64,000 nucleotides of DNA from Kitagawia praeruptora (GCA_037693485.1 CM075347.1:148526501-148590500), one strand, 5' to 3'. Positions 19,877-32,020 are shown, counted from the stretch's first letter. Program-made: numbers and translations. Notes: a model not told the origin generated them from the letters alone.

Positions 19877-22441
19877 TTATTGGTTGCCAATGATGCATTC
19901 AACCACGAAGTCAGTTGACGCCTTAGCCTTAATGGCTGTCCGAGGTTTATGTGTGATGTCCTCTGCTGGCCTTTCTTGATGTTCCTTATCACTACAAACG
20001 TCCATGTCTTCAATCGGAAGGACCTGCCCCCCGACTCCATCAGGCCTTAACGCGGCTACATAACAGCTCCTAGCCATTTTCTGGTCACCTTTTTGTTCTC
20101 CTACACCATTCCTGGTTGGAAACTTGATCTTCATGTGATAGGTTGAGGCCACAGCCTTAAAAGCATGGAGTCCAGTCCTCCCGAGGATGGCATTGTAGGT
20201 GGAAGACGCTTTGATAACCAAAAAGTTCAGCATCTGAGTGGCCTCTGTTGGCTTCTGTCCGATGGTGACGGGCAACTGAATAGTTCCCTCAACTTTAGAC
20301 TCTACTCCGCTGAATCCATATATAGGCATGTTAGATAGGGTCAACTGAGAGTCGTTGTATCCCATTTTCACGAATGCATCATAGAACAAAATGTCCACTG
20401 AAGCTCCATTGTCTATCAAGACTCGCTTCACCTCGGAATTCCCAATCATGGGTGTTATGACCAACGGGTCATCGTGGGGGAACTTCACCCCTTCAAGGTC
20501 TGAATCACCAAATTCGATTGTTACTTCGGTTTTTGCACGCTTTGGTGTCTCTCCGACAATATGCATCACTTCTCGGGCATAAGCCTTCCGAGAGTTCCTA
20601 GTCGTCCCGGCCGCAGTCGGGCCTCCTGAGATCATGTTGATCACTGGCCCTCGGGGCTGTGGGGTACGATCCCGATCGTCGTCGTTCCTATCATACTCTC
20701 TTCTCTGATTACCACGATCTTCACCCTTAGTGAAGTGGCCCAACTTCCCTTTACGGATCAAGAACTCGATCTCATCTTTGAGTTGCTTACAATCATCAGT
20801 GTCATGCCCTACATCCTTGTGGAATCTACAATACTGATTTTTGTTTCTCTTTGTGGGATCACCCCTGAGTGGCTTCGGCCATCGGAAATCCTTATCCTTC
20901 TCAATGTCCAATAGGATTCGACTCCTGGGAGTGTTCAACCTTGCATACTCAGTGAACCATGGTCCTTGGTTCTTCTTAGGGGTAGAGTCGGAGTCCTCAC
21001 TAGTTCGGGGATACTTGTCCCTAGCATCATATTCCTGGTCATCATACTCCTGGTCTTGCTTTCGCTTCTTGGAGTTCCCGTTGCCTCCATTGCCCAACGT
21101 GGCTTCCTTCTTCATGCTATCCTCAGCCTTAATGTACTTATCGGCCCTTCGTTGGAGCTCATCCATGTTCTCAGGGGGATGTTTTGCCAGCGACCTCTTA
21201 AAAAAGAGATCCGTGGTTCCATGCTGCAGGGCTACCATAGCCACCTTATTTTCCAAATCAGTGATGTTTAGGGTCTCCATAGTGAATCGCTTGAGATAAT
21301 CTCTCAGGTTCTCGTTCTTCCCCTGTACTACATACATAAGGGATGCAGAGCTTTTCTCATGAATTCTTCCGCTAATGAATTGACTGACAAAAGCGGTACT
21401 CAATTCCTTAAAAGAGCTAATTGAATTTGGAGGTAGACGGCTATACCAACGTTGCGCCATGCCTGACAGGGTTTGGGGGAACGCCCTACACTTAAGGGCA
21501 TCGTTAGCGGGCTGCAATAACAATGCGCTCGTAAACGTTCTCACATGAGTTGCGGGATCCCCCGTTCCATCATAAGCTTTTATTGTGGGCATCTTAAACT
21601 TTCGGGAGATATGCGCGTTCATCACCTCCTCAGTGAACGGAGGGGTCGGATCATCGAGATCTCCTTGTGGCATCAAGTCTTTGGGGTTACTCTTGGGGAG
21701 TTCCACCCTTGTAGTCCCTCTGGTTGGGGCTTCAGCCCTTCGGCGTCTCCTTGAAGAGCTCTCCAAATCTATGAAGGGAATCCCTCCTGAAGTCGGAGGA
21801 GGTCGAGTCTGATTAGGGTTCTGTCTTTCTTGCTCCCTTGCTTGGTCGTCCTTCAGTTTCTGAATCTCGGCTTCATAAGCCTTAATTCTCTCTGTGATTG
21901 TTAAAGGACCATCACGGTTTGCTGGATTCCTCCTCAGAGGTTCCTTACTAGCGCGTTGCCTCCTTGGGGCTTCGTCTCGATCATCATCTTCAGACGACGA
22001 ATCTTCAGTATAAGGACCAGAGTAATCATAGTATCCTGGTTCAGGAGGGGCCGGGCCTCTAAGATAAGGGGGTTGTTGTTGCCCATGGATCAGCCGAGCA
22101 TGACCGCTTGGTCCAGGATCCCTTGGATCCTGGGGGTAGTTAGGCAGCCCATACAGTGGGTTGGTGTTGACAGGGAGTGAAGAAGTGGAGAGGCTATGAA
22201 GAGGCGGGCGACTACTCAAAGGGAGAGGAGAGACTATCATCTGGAGCGGGTTAGTCTCCTGTCCTGGAGGGACGATTTTTGGTTGAGATCCCTCTGCATG
22301 GGGATTCGTCCCTAGTGGTTGAGAGATCTGAGTATGAGGATTCGTCCCTTGCTCCGTCAATGGAGGAGCAGAAACTGATGGGATAACAGTGCCAGAGGTG
22401 GGCTCGGTTGAGACCGGTGTTGTTCTTCGAGTGGTAACCAT
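19877..22441 (-). CDS. Tat-2 Gag-protease polyprotein with in-frame loss of RT
   Basis: An uninterrupted 854-aa frame starts at ATG 22441, 16 bases downstream of the primer site. Order: Pro/Gly-rich leader, coiled-coil-like ERIKAYEAEIQKL, retrotransposon Gag core (CRAFPQTLSGMAQRWYSRL), an atypical zinc knuckle (CRFHKDVGHDTDDC), and an aspartic protease (LIDNGASVDIL). Right after the protease the frame passes in frame to the end of the first RNase H (KPRTAIKA...DFVVEC), so RT and most of RNase H are deleted. The product could still assemble particles and cleave, but could not copy RNA, which would make this a Gag-PR donor or a parasite of full-length Tat elements. Just after it, an aRNH start with its first catalytic Asp changed to Ile is seen at about 19790. 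Confidence 0.88.
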   Translation of the reverse strand: MVTTRRTTPVSTEPTSGTVIPSVSAPPLTEQGTNPHTQISQPLGTNPHAEGSQPKIVPPGQETNPLQMIVSPLPLSSRPPLHSLSTSSLPVNTNPLYGLPNYPQDPRDPGPSGHARLIHGQQQPPYLRGPAPPEPGYYDYSGPYTEDSSSEDDDRDEAPRRQRASKEPLRRNPANRDGPLTITERIKAYEAEIQKLKDDQAREQERQNPNQTRPPPTSGGIPFIDLESSSRRRRRAEAPTRGTTRVELPKSNPKDLMPQGDLDDPTPPFTEEVMNAHISRKFKMPTIKAYDGTGDPATHVRTFTSALLLQPANDALKCRAFPQTLSGMAQRWYSRLPPNSISSFKELSTAFVSQFISGRIHEKSSASLMYVVQGKNENLRDYLKRFTMETLNITDLENKVAMVALQHGTTDLFFKRSLAKHPPENMDELQRRADKYIKAEDSMKKEATLGNGGNGNSKKRKQDQEYDDQEYDARDKYPRTSEDSDSTPKKNQGPWFTEYARLNTPRSRILLDIEKDKDFRWPKPLRGDPTKRNKNQYCRFHKDVGHDTDDCKQLKDEIEFLIRKGKLGHFTKGEDRGNQRREYDRNDDDRDRTPQPRGPVINMISGGPTAAGTTRNSRKAYAREVMHIVGETPKRAKTEVTIEFGDSDLEGVKFPHDDPLVITPMIGNSEVKRVLIDNGASVDILFYDAFVKMGYNDSQLTLSNMPIYGFSGVESKVEGTIQLPVTIGQKPTEATQMLNFLVIKASSTYNAILGRTGLHAFKAVASTYHMKIKFPTRNGVGEQKGDQKMARSCYVAALRPDGVGGQVLPIEDMDVCSDKEHQERPAEDITHKPRTAIKAKASTDFVVECIIGNQ

Positions 22442-22456
22442 GGTTGATGTCTTCTT

Positions 22457-22474
22457 CCCACAGACGGCGCCAAA
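22457..22474 (-). other. Tat-2 primer-binding site
   Basis: Minus-strand TTTGGCGCCGTCTGTGGG directly follows the 5' LTR. TGGCGCCGT matches the 3' end of plant tRNA-Asp, with the match weakening after nine or ten bases. The same site is seen in Tat-1 at 40326. Confidence 0.8.
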
Positions 22475-22991
22475 TGTTGTGGAATAAAAACGAGGGTTTG
22501 ATATTGCGGCTAGGATTCGCGTATATTTAATGATAGGGTTGGTGAGCTTCGAGCTTTAATGGTTGTTCTTGCGTTTCGAGACTGAACGGTCCTCACAAGA
22601 TGCCTACGTATCTCTGTATTGTTAGAGAATCAAGCCAACGTAGTTCTAGGTTGAGGGGTCTGACCCTTTATATAGGCTGAGAAGCCCAAGAATTATGGTA
22701 GGAGTCAGAGACTTGGTGGACAAGCCACCGCCTTGAGGAAGGTTCTAGACCCCTTCCTTGTAGGAATCAGTTTCCTTGTTGAAGTAGGTACCTTGGAGGC
22801 TAAGTCAGGCAGGAGTAATATCCTTATTTGACTTATATTTCCCAGCTGTTAATTAGCCATGAATATTAATTATGAAATTAATATTTAACTAGGGTTTTTG
22901 GGCCATCTAGTGGGCCCCACGTTTGGACCATACTAGGTCTAATTAATGCAACATTAAATGTGTCTTTAGGGCTTACTTTTAGCCCATATCA
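22475..22991 (-). repeat. Tat-2 5' LTR (517 bp)
   Basis: Minus strand TGATATGGGC...CCACAACA. It carries a probable TATA box (TATATAAAG on the minus strand, 22674-22666) and matches the 3' LTR with one difference seen. Its outer edge at 22991/22992 joins the inner palindrome of the foldback MITE. Confidence 0.93.
22666..22674 (-). promoter_or_regulatory. Tat-2 LTR TATA box
   Basis: TATATAAAG on the minus strand, in the same relative place as the TATATAAAG of the Tat-1 LTRs. It would drive the genomic transcript from the 5' LTR. Confidence 0.6.
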
Positions 22992-23268
22992 ATTCTACCT
23001 TCTATCCATTTATAAAAAAAAATTCAAAAAAAAAAATTCAAAAAAAAATTTCAAAAAACCTGTTATGACGTCACAGTGACATCATCATCATCATCATTAT
23101 TATTTTTTAAAAAAAAATTATATTGCTTTCTAATGAATGGATAGAGGGTAGAATTATAAGACTTTTTTGTATTGGGTGCCCTTGGCGTGGCCATTAGATC
23201 TAATAAATTCAATGGTTAAATGATGTGTTCTCTCGTTCTCTTTTTAAGGGTGTTGTCTCTAGAGCCTA

Positions 23269-23374
<106 letters not shown>

Positions 23375-24201
23375 TTTATACAATATTGTGTTCATTAATT
23401 TATTTATAGATATTTTCTTTTCGATTTATTTCTTAAATTTTTATTTTGAATATTTAACTATTTTTTTATAATTAATATTTTCCATTAATCAAGGTTGGTA
23501 ATACTTCTAGGTGAACCTAGAAGCCCAGCCGACCCATACATGAATATTTAACTTTCTAAATTATTTCAGTTTTCAAATAAAAAATATGGAATCAAGGAAA
23601 TAACTATTGTTATCAAAGATAAGTCTCACCTCTAAATTATATTATAGTTAGGATATAAAAAACAAGTTCTGATTTTTTGTTTTACAACAAAATCTAATTG
23701 AATCATGAGAAAATCTCAGCGGTGTGCAAACCGTAATCAAAGTCAAAGAGGATTTTAGTATTTAAATTTTTATTATCATGCACGTTTAGTATTTTTATAA
23801 TATATACAATGGGTGTCGGTCTAAAAAATAGTTAGACAAAATCGGTTTATAAAAATATATAAATAATTTATCTTATCATCATGTACATTTAATTTATACA
23901 ATATTGTGTTCACCAATCTATATTGATATTATAAATAGATTTTAATAGATTTTTTAAAGACTCGATAGCTATTTATTTAATTTTATAAATTACCTCAATT
24001 TTCAAACTAAGATATGCAAACAAGAAAATAATTTTACAAGGTATCCGCGAAATGCGGCATTACAACGGGTGTCGACCTAATAAAACGTGATATAAAATGG
24101 ACATAAAAAATAAGTATACAGTTTATTTAGTTGTCTATATATATTAAAATTTGTACAATTTTGTGTTCATTGATTTATTTATAGATATTTTCTATTCAAT
24201 T

Positions 24202-24931
24202 TGTTAACTCGAATAACTTGTAGAAGGGGGGGTTGAATACAAGTTATATAATCGTGTCTGATTTTTACTTGATTATTTGAACAAGAATAAACGAATGAAT
24301 CAAACTCTGTTTGTATTAATAAGATCAAATACAAACTCTACCAAAGGTGTACAATACCTTTAGCAGCTGCTGACAATACAAATATCTCTCTCTGTTTGTT
24401 TCGAACTCTCGAATACAAACCTTATACAGAGCTACGCACATTCGCACTTTTTCTCACACTCATTACAATGATATTGAGAGAGTATTTATAATGCTACCTA
24501 TCAACTAATAACAGAAAGATATAATCTATACATGACAATGTTCTGCCTTCTAGTCGATAGTTTCCATCAATAGAAAACTCTTTCCTTCATAATATCTTCT
24601 TGCTTGTTCTTCAAACAAAGATCCTGTTTTATAGCACTTGCCAGTTTCTGTAGCATCTATAATGACATCATCAGTAACACAACTGATATCAGGATCTGTA
24701 CACTGCATCAGTATCTGATCAACCATCAGTATTAGACCGTCATCAGGATTTGCCCTTTGTTCCTGACATGTAGTCTCCGATACACTGTTCATTCCTGACT
24801 AAACTATACAGATAACTGTCTTACACATAAATCCTATATAAAGTGCTAAATCCTTTATAAGATCAGGATTACAAGAAGTATAATGTGTAAATTCTATTCT
24901 TAACATCACAACTTATGAATTATTCCTAACA
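24202..24931 (-). repeat. Copia-type 3' LTR (730 bp)
   Basis: On the minus strand it starts TGTTAGGAATAATTC and ends TTCGAGTTAACA, giving TG...CA ends. It follows directly on a polypurine tract. No partner LTR is in the window, and no target duplication can be tested because the far end is truncated. A short open frame at 24550-24792 within it looks fortuitous. Confidence 0.75.
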
Positions 24932-24945
24932 ATCTCCCCCTATTT
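24932..24945 (-). other. Copia polypurine tract
   Basis: Minus-strand AAATAGGGGGAGAT immediately before the LTR, the usual form of the plus-strand primer in plant copia elements. Confidence 0.8.
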
Positions 24946-25151
24946 ATGCTTTAAAATCTGAAGCATAAATCTAAGTTGTGGATGTCAAAACATATAACAA
25001 TACAACCAGAATAGAATTTATGAATGTAGAATTATGAAGTTAAGTACCTCCTTCTCAGATGTAGACATTTATCTAGTACTTAGAAGAAAGAATTTTAACT
25101 ATTAATGCTGCTCTTCCTTTACCACTTCCTAGCTGCTGAGATTCACCACTG

Positions 25152-27476
25152 TCACTCCTGGTTCTTCTTTTTACTTCTCTTTGTCTGCTCTTTATCTCCC
25201 CCAGCTTTATTATCCTCAGTCTGGTGGTGTTGTTGTTGTTGTCTTTGAATTGTCTGTATCTCCCCCTTTTTGACATCAGCAACATTAATTCCAAGAGATT
25301 CAGAAACAGAACAAATGAGATTCGTCAGAACTGCTTGATTTTCCATAATTGTGACTTGGTTATCTTCAAGTGATTGAAGTCTTGTTTGCATAGCAATTTG
25401 AGAATTCTGAATATCTTTCAAAACATCAGAATGAACTTCAATGTTGGAAGTGCTTCTAGTATCTTCAGTATCAGAATCAGAAAGAATTGTATCTTCAAGT
25501 CTTGTAGAAGAAGTTGCTTGAGTTGTATGATATTCAAGTAATAAAACCTGATTAGAAGTATCAACATCTTCATTTTTCTGATCTGGAACTGAAACATGAT
25601 CATCATCTCCTTTACCAGTATTCTGTGTACTAACATCTTCAAATCCTGACTCCTCCTCAGAGTGATCAGAGACTGTTGATGTCTCAATTCTAGCTGATAT
25701 TGGAAGTACATACAAAGGAACACTAGGATCATCAGGAACTTCATCTGGTACATATGTATCAAGAGATTGCTTTATCCTGGCACCTCTTCTTTTAAAAATT
25801 CCTGCAAGCCTCTCCTTTTGCTTCTGAGCTTTAACTTCTGGCTTTGCATTGTGATGTGCTAGGTCATTCTTCTGATACATTTTGATGAATGAATAAGTAC
25901 CAGCATCCATATCCAAATTTTCAGACCAAGATTCAGGAAAAACCTGATCCCAGAAATCAAATGATGGTTTCCTAATTTTCTCTCCCTCACTATGGAGTTG
26001 ATCATCCATACCCTCATTCTCACTTTGACTTACTAAAGTCAACACTCTTTCTACCTCACCTTTTGCCTGGTCAGGAGCCAGCCGCTCAAATTGTGGATCT
26101 AAGTCCATCTTTTCAAGTGTATCACTCAAATTTAGATAAGTGCTCTCATGACCTACAGAAAAATAGGGTTTAGAAGGAGTTTTTATACCTGAACTCACAT
26201 GGAGAGAGGATTCCTCATTTGGCATGTGGCTTGAGGTTTTCTCCAAGGAGTGAGCTGCTATAGTCTCTGAACTCATACAATCATCTTCTTTCCTTTCAGA
26301 AACTACAGGCTCCAGTATACCACTTTCAGGTTCTTTACTAGACTCTGATGTCTTCATTAATACTTCATTAGACACCATAGTTAGTACATCACCGTCTTTA
26401 AGTGTTGTTTGCTGAGACACACCCTCAAGGTGGATAGACTCTGACTGAACAAAATTTGTTTGATCTTCAGAAAAATCAACCAAAGTCATTCCTCCCATAT
26501 CATAGGGTATCTCACTTGCATTCTCAGTCATCACAGAAGTCCTTTCAACATCAGTTATCACAGCTCCTGAGTCATCCTTCCTCTGACTAGATGGTTCTTG
26601 CATGTGTTGCAGTGACTGTGATCTGACCTTTCCTACTCTTCACCAGTGGTGCAATAGTATCTTCTGTTGACTGCTTTCCTCTATCTACTTCCTCCAGTTG
26701 TTCACCTTGAGCTAAAGCATCTTCAATAATGACATCCTTGTCAAATAAATATGCATGAAGTGATTGAAGTGCAACATGCTTTGAGAGTCCAAATTTCTTG
26801 ACTAATTGTCTTCTGACAGATACATAGAAATACATCTTCATTAAGTCAAGTCTTTGATGTAGAAGTCCATATTTATCTGGAAATAAAAGTTTTGGTACTC
26901 TTTCAACCAGAAAATCTAGAACAGGCCTTGACAACTTTACTTTGAGAGAAATTAGTCCCATAGCCAGTTTGTATGATAATGTAGTTTCCCATGAAGAATC
27001 AATATCCAGATCTCTCTTGTCAAATACTGACATAGATGTAGCTTGATTTGTAGAAACCTGCATGATATTAGTTGGACTAGACTCTGTGTGTGTAGGTGAC
27101 AATTGAATTTTTCTCCTTGTTCTCCTGGTATAGTGAGCAAAAGATTTATCCTGAGAAGACTCAAGAGGTGTAGACACAGAAGTGATCTTGGGATGAGATC
27201 TTTGTTCAATAGACACAGTCTTTTGAGAGACAGTATCCAGTAACTGTTTTCCCTTTTTAAGAACTACAGTCTTTTGGGAGACTGCAGCCTGGCTGTGACT
27301 AGGTTTTTCATCTCTTTGAGCTAACAGAGAAAGTTGAATTGCAGCCTTCAATTCTGCTCTCTCAGCAAGAGTTAAATCATCATCATCTTCACTAGAATTA
27401 CTACTATTACTTGACACAGCAAATCTTCTCTTCCTTACAACTGATGTCTTTTGAGAAACACCAGAGATTACAAATT
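25152..27476 (-). pseudogene. Extra 3' open frame of the SIRE-like copia element, frameshifted
   Basis: Two overlapping minus-strand frames (27476-26587 and 26603-25152) together span about 770 codons and are shifted relative to each other near 26590-26640, so the gene is broken once. The N-terminus is cut by the fragment border. The first part begins with an acidic Ser/Asp tract (NSSEDDDDLTLAERAELKAA), then a basic segment and a folded-looking stretch (LDFLVERVPKLLFPDKYG, YFYVSVRRQLVKKF). The second is polar and acidic, ending in a Gln/Lys-rich tail. SIRE-type elements are known to carry a variable extra protein here, sometimes called env-like. I see no clear signal peptide or transmembrane segment and make no functional claim. 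Confidence 0.5.
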
Positions 27477-27477
27477 A

Positions 27478-28196
27478 TTCAACTATTCAAGTATTTGGCG
27501 GACATTATTTTTCTTCGAATTACAAATTATTGTGAAGGTTGGTCAAATTCACGTAGGGCTATATATGTTAGTCATGTATGTAATTCATTATGTATGTAAT
27601 GGTTCTATGCAAGTTCCCTCATTTTTTCAACTTTTTGATGCACAGACTGTGACTTGCAGAGGAGGGGCAAACATGTAGCTCTCGGCACTTCATATACATC
27701 GAGTCTTGAGGCCTAAACTGTAAGCAAATTTTTTAAACGTAAATTCTCTTATATACCAACGATGAGTTTTTTTTTAATGCTATACTTTTCCTGTTTTCCA
27801 AGAATCCAGAGATCAGGTATCCACAATTTTTAATTTTTTTCTTTGATTTCATGGCTTGATATAAGTTCGAAATATCATATCATCATATGTAAACAATTAA
27901 AATATATTTTATATTTTATATATACATATGTACTGCTCCTTTCAATATTTTAGTTAAACTACTATTTCTTTATCTTGGTTCTTAACCAAGTTTAATTTAA
28001 TAATAGTACTAAATATTTCTTCTAAGTTATGTTTTATACTTAAAAAAAGAATTATGGATGTTTTAAAACCTTGCATGTATCACTATTAATTTGTCACCTG
28101 ATGATGACATGATCTTGAATATTTTTTCGAATATTATACAATTTGACTGTTTTGCACGATAATTTTTATTACGGGTCGATTTGATTCATTGGTTGT
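27478..28196 (+). repeat. Long duplicated Helitron segment, copy B left part
   Basis: It matches 5079-5815 with a few substitutions and a roughly 19-bp deletion. It ends at GTTGT (28192-28196), where the 35.4-kb nest starts, and resumes with the duplicated GTTGT at 63622. The shared open frame with WRTLFFFELQIIVK ends at 27678 here. Confidence 0.93.
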
Positions 28197-28573
28197 TGTA
28201 ACACCCCCTTCGGGAGGAGATATTACTTAAAATCCATAACATGCAACGGAGCACTAAAATAATGATTAAATAGTCTAATAACCTCCAAATAGTATTAAAG
28301 CTCCAAATTATAGTTCAAGCCAATAAATATGAAAAACTAAAATCTCTAAATAAGTCTTCAAGTCTAAATAATGCTAGAAGTTCATAAGTCCTAATCAATT
28401 GAATAAGGGTAGCTCCCCATCACACAATCCCAGATCCCCCTAAGCACCTGCCAGAAAAAGAATACGGCATGAGCCAATTGCCCAGTACGGATTTGGAGTA
28501 CAATTTATAAAACAGAAAAACAGATAAGTATATTTGACAGTTATAATAAAACATTTATTTTAAAATATGCATG

Positions 28574-31500
28574 TGTGACACCCTCCAAATCCGGGGTCTA
28601 GATCCGGGGGTCACCAACCAATCACAACTAATAAAATAAATCAGAATGCGCAACTGACCCCGCCAACCAAAGATCGCAAACAGGTTATTGTATGAAACTA
28701 AGCAGTTACAGCCCAAAAGTAACATACTCACTTATTACAAACCATCAAATAAACTCAACCTAAATCCAGTCTAGTATTATTTTATTATTACATCCCATTT
28801 TATTTAAAATTCTATCTAGCGCCGACAGAAACCCGCAAATACCTGTAAGGTCTGGGGTGCAGACACACAGCCACTCTGCCCCTCTCTAATATGGTCCGAA
28901 CGGCTGGTCGGAAACATACTGCTCCTCTGGAAAGATTTTGTGAAAACAAGAGTGAGCCAAAGAAATGCCCAGCAAGTATATATAAACAATTTTATAATAA
29001 AACGGGATAAGTGCTGCATGATATCAACTGAAATGTAAAACAGTTTATAGAGAAACTGAATCAACAACTGTGATATAATTCAAATCCATAACTGAAATCA
29101 TTTGGCATGTCATAAAAATGAATCATCTGCCAATTCACAATATATAATAGCCATTCTGGCGATATGGATTGGATATATATAAAAATAAAGACAAAACACC
29201 ATTGCCCCCTGATCAGGTTCAAAAGCAATGGGACCCTTTATACTACCACCGGTACATTTCTATACCCGTGTGTATAACCCGGATTTCATGAGGGTACCAA
29301 AATAGGCAAGTAATGTTAGCCTATAGGAAGATGGAATGGTTACCATATCCTCCTTAAATATTGCTGGACCATGGTAGCAACCATGGCCTCCTACGCTTCC
29401 CAATAAATATTGATGGACCATGATAGCAATCATGGCCTCCTATGCTTATCATCTTCCAATCCAATAGAGCAATTTCCGAATTCAACAGGAAATGCTTAGT
29501 TTCACATACAGTTCACATCCCTATTATTTAATACGATAATAAGGATATGAAGAGTTTATCTTAAACATTTCCCCACATCAAGGGTACCAAAATCAAGTAA
29601 TTGTGTTCGCACAAAAATATTTAAGAATCACAAATAGCTCTGAACAATAGCTACTCGTCATGATATGAATCAATAAACATAAAATAAACAGTGTATAAGA
29701 TGATCAAGGGAAAAAAAATACTTGCCTGAATATGTGATTGGTAAGCTATACTCGTTGGCTAAGGTTTCCTCACTTCTACGAATACTGCAGGTAACTCTGC
29801 CCACTAGCTAGGGTTCCTCCCACTTCTACATTAAAACATGCTATTTTAAACATCTAGCTAGGTAGGCATAAGACCATAAACAAATCATACCTCGGTTTTA
29901 GTGTCTACCCGTACGTTGTATCACTATCGAATGAATATTTAATACAATTAATAACATGTACGGGGCATTCACACACATAATCACATAGCACATACGTTTT
30001 ACAGACAAAGGAGCACTCAAATTATTATTATCATGTTTAAAAGTATTTTCAAAATAATTAAAAGAATTTTAAAAGATTTAAATAACCCTTCCCGAATCAA
30101 AAAGGATCATTAATAAATTCTCTGAGTAATTATTGGATCACCAAAATATTTTTATAATTATCTAACCTGGGTTTATAAATAATTTTAGAATTTTAAAACT
30201 ATTTTTACCGTTCCCGGATTATTTTTAGGATTTAAAACAATTTTATTTCATTTTAAATCACTTTTAAACAGAAAATTGGTTAATAATCCTAAATAAATTA
30301 ATTAGAATCAAGTAATAATTAATTAATAAAATTATCTAATAATTAATTACATTTATCAGATAATTAAATTAATTAAATCATTATTTGAGATTAATTAATA
30401 TAATTAAAAGAATTTAATTCTTAATTATTCCGAATTAAAAACAAATAAATAAAGAAATAAAGAAATAATTAAAATAAAATTCGGAAATAAATTCTAGATT
30501 TATAAAACATTTTCAGAAAATAAAATTTCTGAAATTAATAATTTAATTCAGAATTATAAATTAATTAAAGTAAATAAAAGTAAATAAAATTAAATAAAAG
30601 TAAATAAAAGTAATTAAAAGTAAATAAAAGTAAAAATAATTGGTAAAAAGTAAAAAAATTAATTCCAAAATCACTTTTCAGAAATTGTTAACAGATTTTT
30701 AGGATTAAACGGGTACTGTTCATCACCATCTTCGTTGTTCTTCGTATGAATGCTCGAAGAACAACCACCTCCAACAATGGAGGTTCCCCAGATTCCGGCG
30801 ACCGGAACAAAAATCCGGCCAACTCCGGCCTTCACCAAAACGTACCATTTGCTACGTTTTTAAGTACCAAATACACTCCAAATCACATTCCAAACTCAAC
30901 CATACCAACCATTCGAACCCAGAATTTACCAAATCAAATATCCGGCCAAAACCGAACAATCCGGCGACCTTCAAAAAATTAAAACCGGTGAACTCGAAAT
31001 CGGTCACCAAATCCAACGTTCTCTATATCAAATCGAAGCCCATGAGTTCAAGAACTCATAACAATCATCAAGAACATCAAACAATCATCATATAATCCGA
31101 AAAATCGAAAATTATAATCACCCCCACAAAAATTCGATTTTGAGTTTTAAGATACTAAAAATCAAACAAAAATTATCATGATGCTCCTGAGATTATATAC
31201 AATCTATAGATACTAACCATATCAACAACAAATCACTGTATGATTCACAATAAATTCATGAAATTTCGATTATTAAACTAAAATTATGAATTTTCGATTC
31301 AAGCAATTTAGGATGTTAAAACACACATAAACATGTAGTAGAGATCAAGAGCTTCAGTTTGGTTACCCACATGAACGATTTGGATGCCGGAATCACTGTC
31401 AAAAGTCCGGTTAATCCTCAAGAACACCAAGAACTATTTTTCCAGATTTTACAGAAAATAAAAATCAAAAAATCTGATTTTTTGATTATTTTGATTAATT

Positions 31501-32003
31501 ACATAAAAATCTGTTAGTATTTATCCTGAATCAAATTAATACCCCAAAAATATTTTTAGCCCCTAATTAAAATTATTAAACCCTAAAAATAATTTTTATG
31601 GGATAAAAATGTAAAAATTTTAATTTTAAACAAATACAAAATATATGTCAAAATTTCCCAAAAATTATGAATATTTCAAAAATTACAAAATAATGCATCT
31701 TTAAATATCCTATCATTATATAAAAATAATTTTGTCAAAAACAAGGCTTCAGATTCAGTTTAGGGGCTGGATCTGGAAATTAAAATGCGAAATAATTGTA
31801 TTATAAAAATATAAAAATTACAGAAAAATAGAATAAAATTATCTAAGCTACACAGAAGTCACATAACACGTATGGGATCATTTCCCTATTTAATAAAAAT
31901 CGTAACACGTTTAAATGCATTAAAAATAAACTGAAACGCAATAAAGTCAACTAAAAACATATTTTAACATATTAAAATTCACGAAATTTTCCCGGTCGTT
32001 ACA
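28574..32003 (-). repeat. Tekay-type 3' LTR (3430 bp)
   Basis: Minus strand starts TGTAACGACCGGGAAAATTT and ends GGAGGGTGTCACA. Within it at 29361-29455 a 49-bp unit containing the palindrome ACCATGGTAGCAACCATGG is tandemly doubled. The middle (about 30000-30720) is very AT-rich with TAATTAA and AAAGTAAATA runs. An open plus-strand frame at 30746-30982 is repeated in the other LTR but has no known domain. Confidence 0.95.
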
Positions 32004-32020
32004 TCCTTCCCCCCTTAAAA
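32004..32020 (-). other. Tekay-type polypurine tract
   Basis: Minus-strand TTTTAAGGGGGGAAGGA directly abuts the 3' LTR start (TGTAACGACC). Confidence 0.88.

Larger units (their letters stand above)
15092..22991 (-). mobile_element. Tat-2: rearranged non-autonomous Ty3/gypsy Tat element
   Basis: In minus-strand order: 5' LTR (22991-22475), primer site, Gag-protease (22441-19877), fragments of RNase H and archaeal-type RNase H, AT- and repeat-rich 3' region with a nested MITE, polypurine tract, 3' LTR (15692-15176), then 84 bp of primer site and gag repeated beyond the 3' LTR. Reverse transcriptase and integrase cores are missing. LTRs are both 517 bp with one mismatch seen. Gag and protease resemble Tat-1 in this window but are a clearly different subfamily. 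Confidence 0.88.
24202..27477 (-). mobile_element. 3' fragment of a Ty1/copia element, SIRE/Maximus-like
   Basis: In minus-strand order: a long extra open frame (27476-25152), a short 3' UTR, a polypurine tract and a 730-bp LTR. The Gag-Pol part and 5' LTR are gone: the fragment ends abruptly at 27477 against the duplicated Helitron segment copy B. A large extra frame between pol and the 3' LTR is characteristic of the SIRE/Maximus lineage. Lineage assignment is by this layout and the AAATAGGGGGAGAT tract, not by pol. Confidence 0.6.

Noticed and set aside
24550..24792. 80-codon minus-strand frame in the copia LTR
   Set aside because: Short, inside an LTR, no family match.
28816..29067. 83-codon minus-strand frame, repeated at 35674-35925
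   Set aside because: Also duplicated only because it lies in both LTRs; no domain.
30746..30982. 78-codon frame, repeated exactly at 37604-37840
   Set aside because: Its exact repetition is explained by the two LTRs of one element; no recognisable domain.
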